A stretch of DNA of 15,541 bases from assembly GCA_018660965.1 (NCBI GenBank), contig JABJJH010000441.1, forward strand, positions 1 to 15,541, given 5' to 3'. Under the pieces are notes generated by a model. That model saw nothing but the letters and a program-made list of their open reading frames with translations. It made no database searches and was not told where the DNA came from. Both the position numbers and the translations under genes were made by a program. Source of the DNA: Rhodospirillaceae bacterium (GTDB taxonomy: Bacteria > Pseudomonadota > Alphaproteobacteria > UBA8366 > GCA-2717185). Below, one piece after another: positions 13,947 to 15,541 of the stretch (the first letter of the stretch is position 1; the number at the start of each line of letters is the position of its first letter).

Positions 13947-14816
13947 ATGCAAACGAACGCGCAATCTTCCCAGAGCACGCAAACCCCATTTGATATCGAA
14001 CCCTTGTCCGAATTGATGGGCGCGGCGATCACGGGGTTGGACCTGACCCAGCCCTTGAACCAGGCCACTCGCGACGCCGTGTTCAAGGCGTTTCTGAAAT
14101 ATCAACTCCTGGCGTTTCGGGACCAGAACCTTACCAAGGATCAACAGGTCGCGTTTTCCGAACAGTTTGGCGAATTGGAACGCCACACGTTGCGCAACCG
14201 CAACGCCGCGGGTCATCCCTCCGTGCATATCGTCTCCAACCTCGGCGAGGACGGAAAACCCAGCGGAAAAGTGAATTCCACCGAATGGCATTCGGATAAA
14301 TCCTTCCGGCCCGCGCCGTCAATGGCGACGATCCTTCATGCGGTCAACTTACCGCCCGATGGCGGTGATACCTGCTTCGCCAACATGTACGCCGCCTACG
14401 AAGCCTTGAGCGAGGATGAAAAGCGGGACCTCGCGGGCGTCCAGGTCGTTCACAGTTGGGAATTGTCCCGCGAAAACAGAAAACGAACGGTGAGCCAGGC
14501 GGAAATTGACGACGCGCCGCCACACAGCCATCCCTTGGCGCGCGTCCATCCGGACACCGGTCGCTCCGCCTTGTTTATGGGCACGCACGCATCCCACCTT
14601 GAAGGCCTTCCGATGGAAGAAGGACGGACGCGGATCGAAGCGCTTGAGGCGCACGCCACACAGGAATGCTTCGTCTACCATCATAACTGGCGCGCCGGAG
14701 AGGTTCTGATGTGGGATAATCGTTGCCTTTTGCATCGCGCCGACACGAATTTCGACGCGGCCCGGCACCCCCGGCTGCTTCACCGCACCTGCCTGCGCGG
14801 AATCCCAACGGCCTGA
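13947..14816 (+). CDS. TauD/TfdA-family Fe(II)/2-oxoglutarate dioxygenase
   Basis: 289 residues, close to TauD and TfdA in length. Iron ligands are H115 and D117 (STEWHSDKSF) and the distal H263 (MWDNRCLLHRAD). The 2-oxoglutarate Arg pair is R276/R280 (RLLHR), 13 and 17 residues after the distal His. The N-terminal half has the family pattern GAAITGLDLTQPL, then LLAFRDQNLTKDQQVAFSEQ. These cytosolic enzymes hydroxylate a substrate next to a leaving group or an unactivated carbon, using O2 and releasing succinate and CO2. Taurine is possible, but the neighbouring lyase suggests alpha-hydroxylation or removal of a substituent from a carboxylate. The start was set by AAGGAG at 13934-13939. Confidence 0.94.
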   Translation: MQTNAQSSQSTQTPFDIEPLSELMGAAITGLDLTQPLNQATRDAVFKAFLKYQLLAFRDQNLTKDQQVAFSEQFGELERHTLRNRNAAGHPSVHIVSNLGEDGKPSGKVNSTEWHSDKSFRPAPSMATILHAVNLPPDGGDTCFANMYAAYEALSEDEKRDLAGVQVVHSWELSRENRKRTVSQAEIDDAPPHSHPLARVHPDTGRSALFMGTHASHLEGLPMEEGRTRIEALEAHATQECFVYHHNWRAGEVLMWDNRCLLHRADTNFDAARHPRLLHRTCLRGIPTA

Positions 14817-14864
14817 CCCATTTGTGACGGACTCCGACGATACGAACGGCGCCCCTAACATCCA

Positions 14865-14889
14865 ATTTTATTGCCGATTTTAATAAAAT
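14865..14889. repeat. AT-rich inverted repeat after the dioxygenase gene
   Basis: ATTTTATT (14865-14872) and AATAAAAT (14882-14889), perfect 8-bp arms, 9-base middle. It lies about 50 bp after the dioxygenase stop and just before the next promoter. It may be an operator or a weak AT-rich terminator; it lacks a GC stem. Confidence 0.4.
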
Positions 14890-14905
14890 GTAAAATAACG
14901 GACGT

Positions 14906-14911
14906 TATAAT
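14906..14911 (+). promoter_or_regulatory. Candidate -10 box for the Hpt-domain gene
   Basis: TATAAT, 30 bases before the ATG at 14941, preceded by an AT-rich tract but with no clear -35 at normal spacing. It implies that the signalling gene has its own promoter and is not part of the catabolic operon. Confidence 0.45.
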
Positions 14912-14940
14912 CAGATTCGGACATCCCGGATTGGAAAGTC

Positions 14941-15541
14941 ATGGATCACGAGGCGCAAAAATTTCAGGAACGGTTGGACCTGCTCCGCCGAGACTACACG
15001 TCCAAATTACCGGATCGTCTCGACGAGATTGAATCGATCGCTAAAACATTGACCACAGTGCTTAGTGTTAGCGATCGCCAGACATCAATCACGCAACTCT
15101 GGGAATATTCACATAAACTCGCCGGGTCCGGCGCAACGTTCGGTTTTCCGGATATCAGCGACATCGCGAAAATTCTGGAACGAGTCACGAAATCGCTCCT
15201 TGCTAAAGACGACGACGCGTCCCCCCAAAGCATCGATCAAATCTTGTCTCTGGTCGCGGATCTACACGACGCCAGCAGAGACGTCCTGCCAGAACCCAAA
15301 CAACAGCCGGTGGCGCCGCCAACGCCAGCGCCCCGCGCCCCAATTTCAAGCCACCTGGTTTTGATAGAGCTCGATCCCGCGCAAGCGGCGCGCATAAAAT
15401 CCGGGCTTTTGAATTTCGGCTATGCCGTGGAAATATTGTCGTCGACCGCCCAATTGCCCGCGGCTCTGGAACAGGGAAACGTCTTGGCCATTATCTGGGA
15501 TATCGACTATTTCGGCGGCGACCGTGCGGGAGCCACATTAC
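14941..15541 (+). CDS. Hpt plus receiver-like signalling protein, 3'-truncated
   Basis: The frame stays open from ATG 14941 to the right edge (200 complete residues). Residues about 1-115 form an Hpt-type four-helix segment with the phosphorylatable His at 58 (WEYSHKLAGSGATFGF). A Pro- and Ala-rich linker (about 119-136) leads to a receiver-like domain beginning SHLVLIELDPAQAARIKSGL. The usual DD pair there is reduced to ELD. D187 (IIWDIDYFGGD) stands at the phospho-acceptor place. In alphaproteobacteria, Hpt-REC proteins of this shape often continue into a GGDEF diguanylate cyclase, but that part would lie outside the window. A GGAAAG-like ribosome site lies just upstream. It seems unrelated to the catabolic genes. 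Confidence 0.85.
   Translation, partial: MDHEAQKFQERLDLLRRDYTSKLPDRLDEIESIAKTLTTVLSVSDRQTSITQLWEYSHKLAGSGATFGFPDISDIAKILERVTKSLLAKDDDASPQSIDQILSLVADLHDASRDVLPEPKQQPVAPPTPAPRAPISSHLVLIELDPAQAARIKSGLLNFGYAVEILSSTAQLPAALEQGNVLAIIWDIDYFGGDRAGATL

Noticed and set aside
1..15541. CRISPR arrays, tRNA or rRNA genes, prophage genes
   Set aside because: No regularly spaced repeats, no tRNA-like cloverleaf and no phage or integrase motifs were seen on reading both strands.

Overview
This is a GC-rich, gene-dense window with SD-led genes, tight operons, two complete TRAP transporters, a class III CoA-transferase, a 2-hydroxyacyl-CoA lyase-like enzyme and two luciferase-like (LLM) oxidoreductases. That mix points to an alphaproteobacterium, probably a Rhodospirillales-like heterotroph that scavenges organic acids. 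The taxonomy is an inference from gene content and style; there is no marker gene in the window.

Layout. (1) 1-2617, plus strand: the 3' part of a tandem-domain CaiB/BaiF CoA-transferase that is cut by the left edge. (2) 2614-2802: a 189-bp nested palindromic, MITE-like element sitting exactly on that gene's stop codon. (3) 2818-5948, minus strand: a TRAP operon (binding protein, small permease, large permease) with a clear intrinsic terminator between the binding protein and the permeases. (4) 5949-6422: a divergent control region. (5) 6423-9396, plus strand: a second TRAP operon of the same gene order. (6) 9398-10762, minus strand: an FMN-dependent NtaA/SnaA/DszA-type monooxygenase, convergent with the second TRAP operon at 1 base. 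(7) 10763-11160: a second divergent control region. (8) 11161-14816, plus strand: a ThDP-dependent 2-hydroxyacyl-CoA lyase-like enzyme, an intergenic stretch with two look-alike hairpins and a terminator, an F420-type LLM oxidoreductase, and a TauD/TfdA Fe(II)/2-oxoglutarate dioxygenase. (9) 14941 to the right edge: the start of an Hpt plus receiver-like signalling protein.

How the genes may work together (inference). The TRAP systems import carboxylates or related organic anions. The CoA-transferase makes a CoA thioester, the dioxygenase or the flavin enzymes oxidise the carbon skeleton, and the ThDP enzyme cleaves a 2-hydroxyacyl-CoA to a carbonyl compound and formyl-CoA. Formyl-CoA could then be the CoA donor for the transferase, as in the oxalate Frc/OXC cycle. 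The set also resembles peroxisomal alpha-oxidation, where a 2-oxoglutarate dioxygenase is followed by HACL. No transcription factor is encoded in the window.

Main points for a second look: the twin tandem hairpins after the lyase stop codon, which share architecture but differ in stem sequence in a compensatory way; the palindromic element at the transferase stop codon; the catalytic asymmetry between the two transferase domains; and the missing active-site tyrosine in the lyase-like enzyme.
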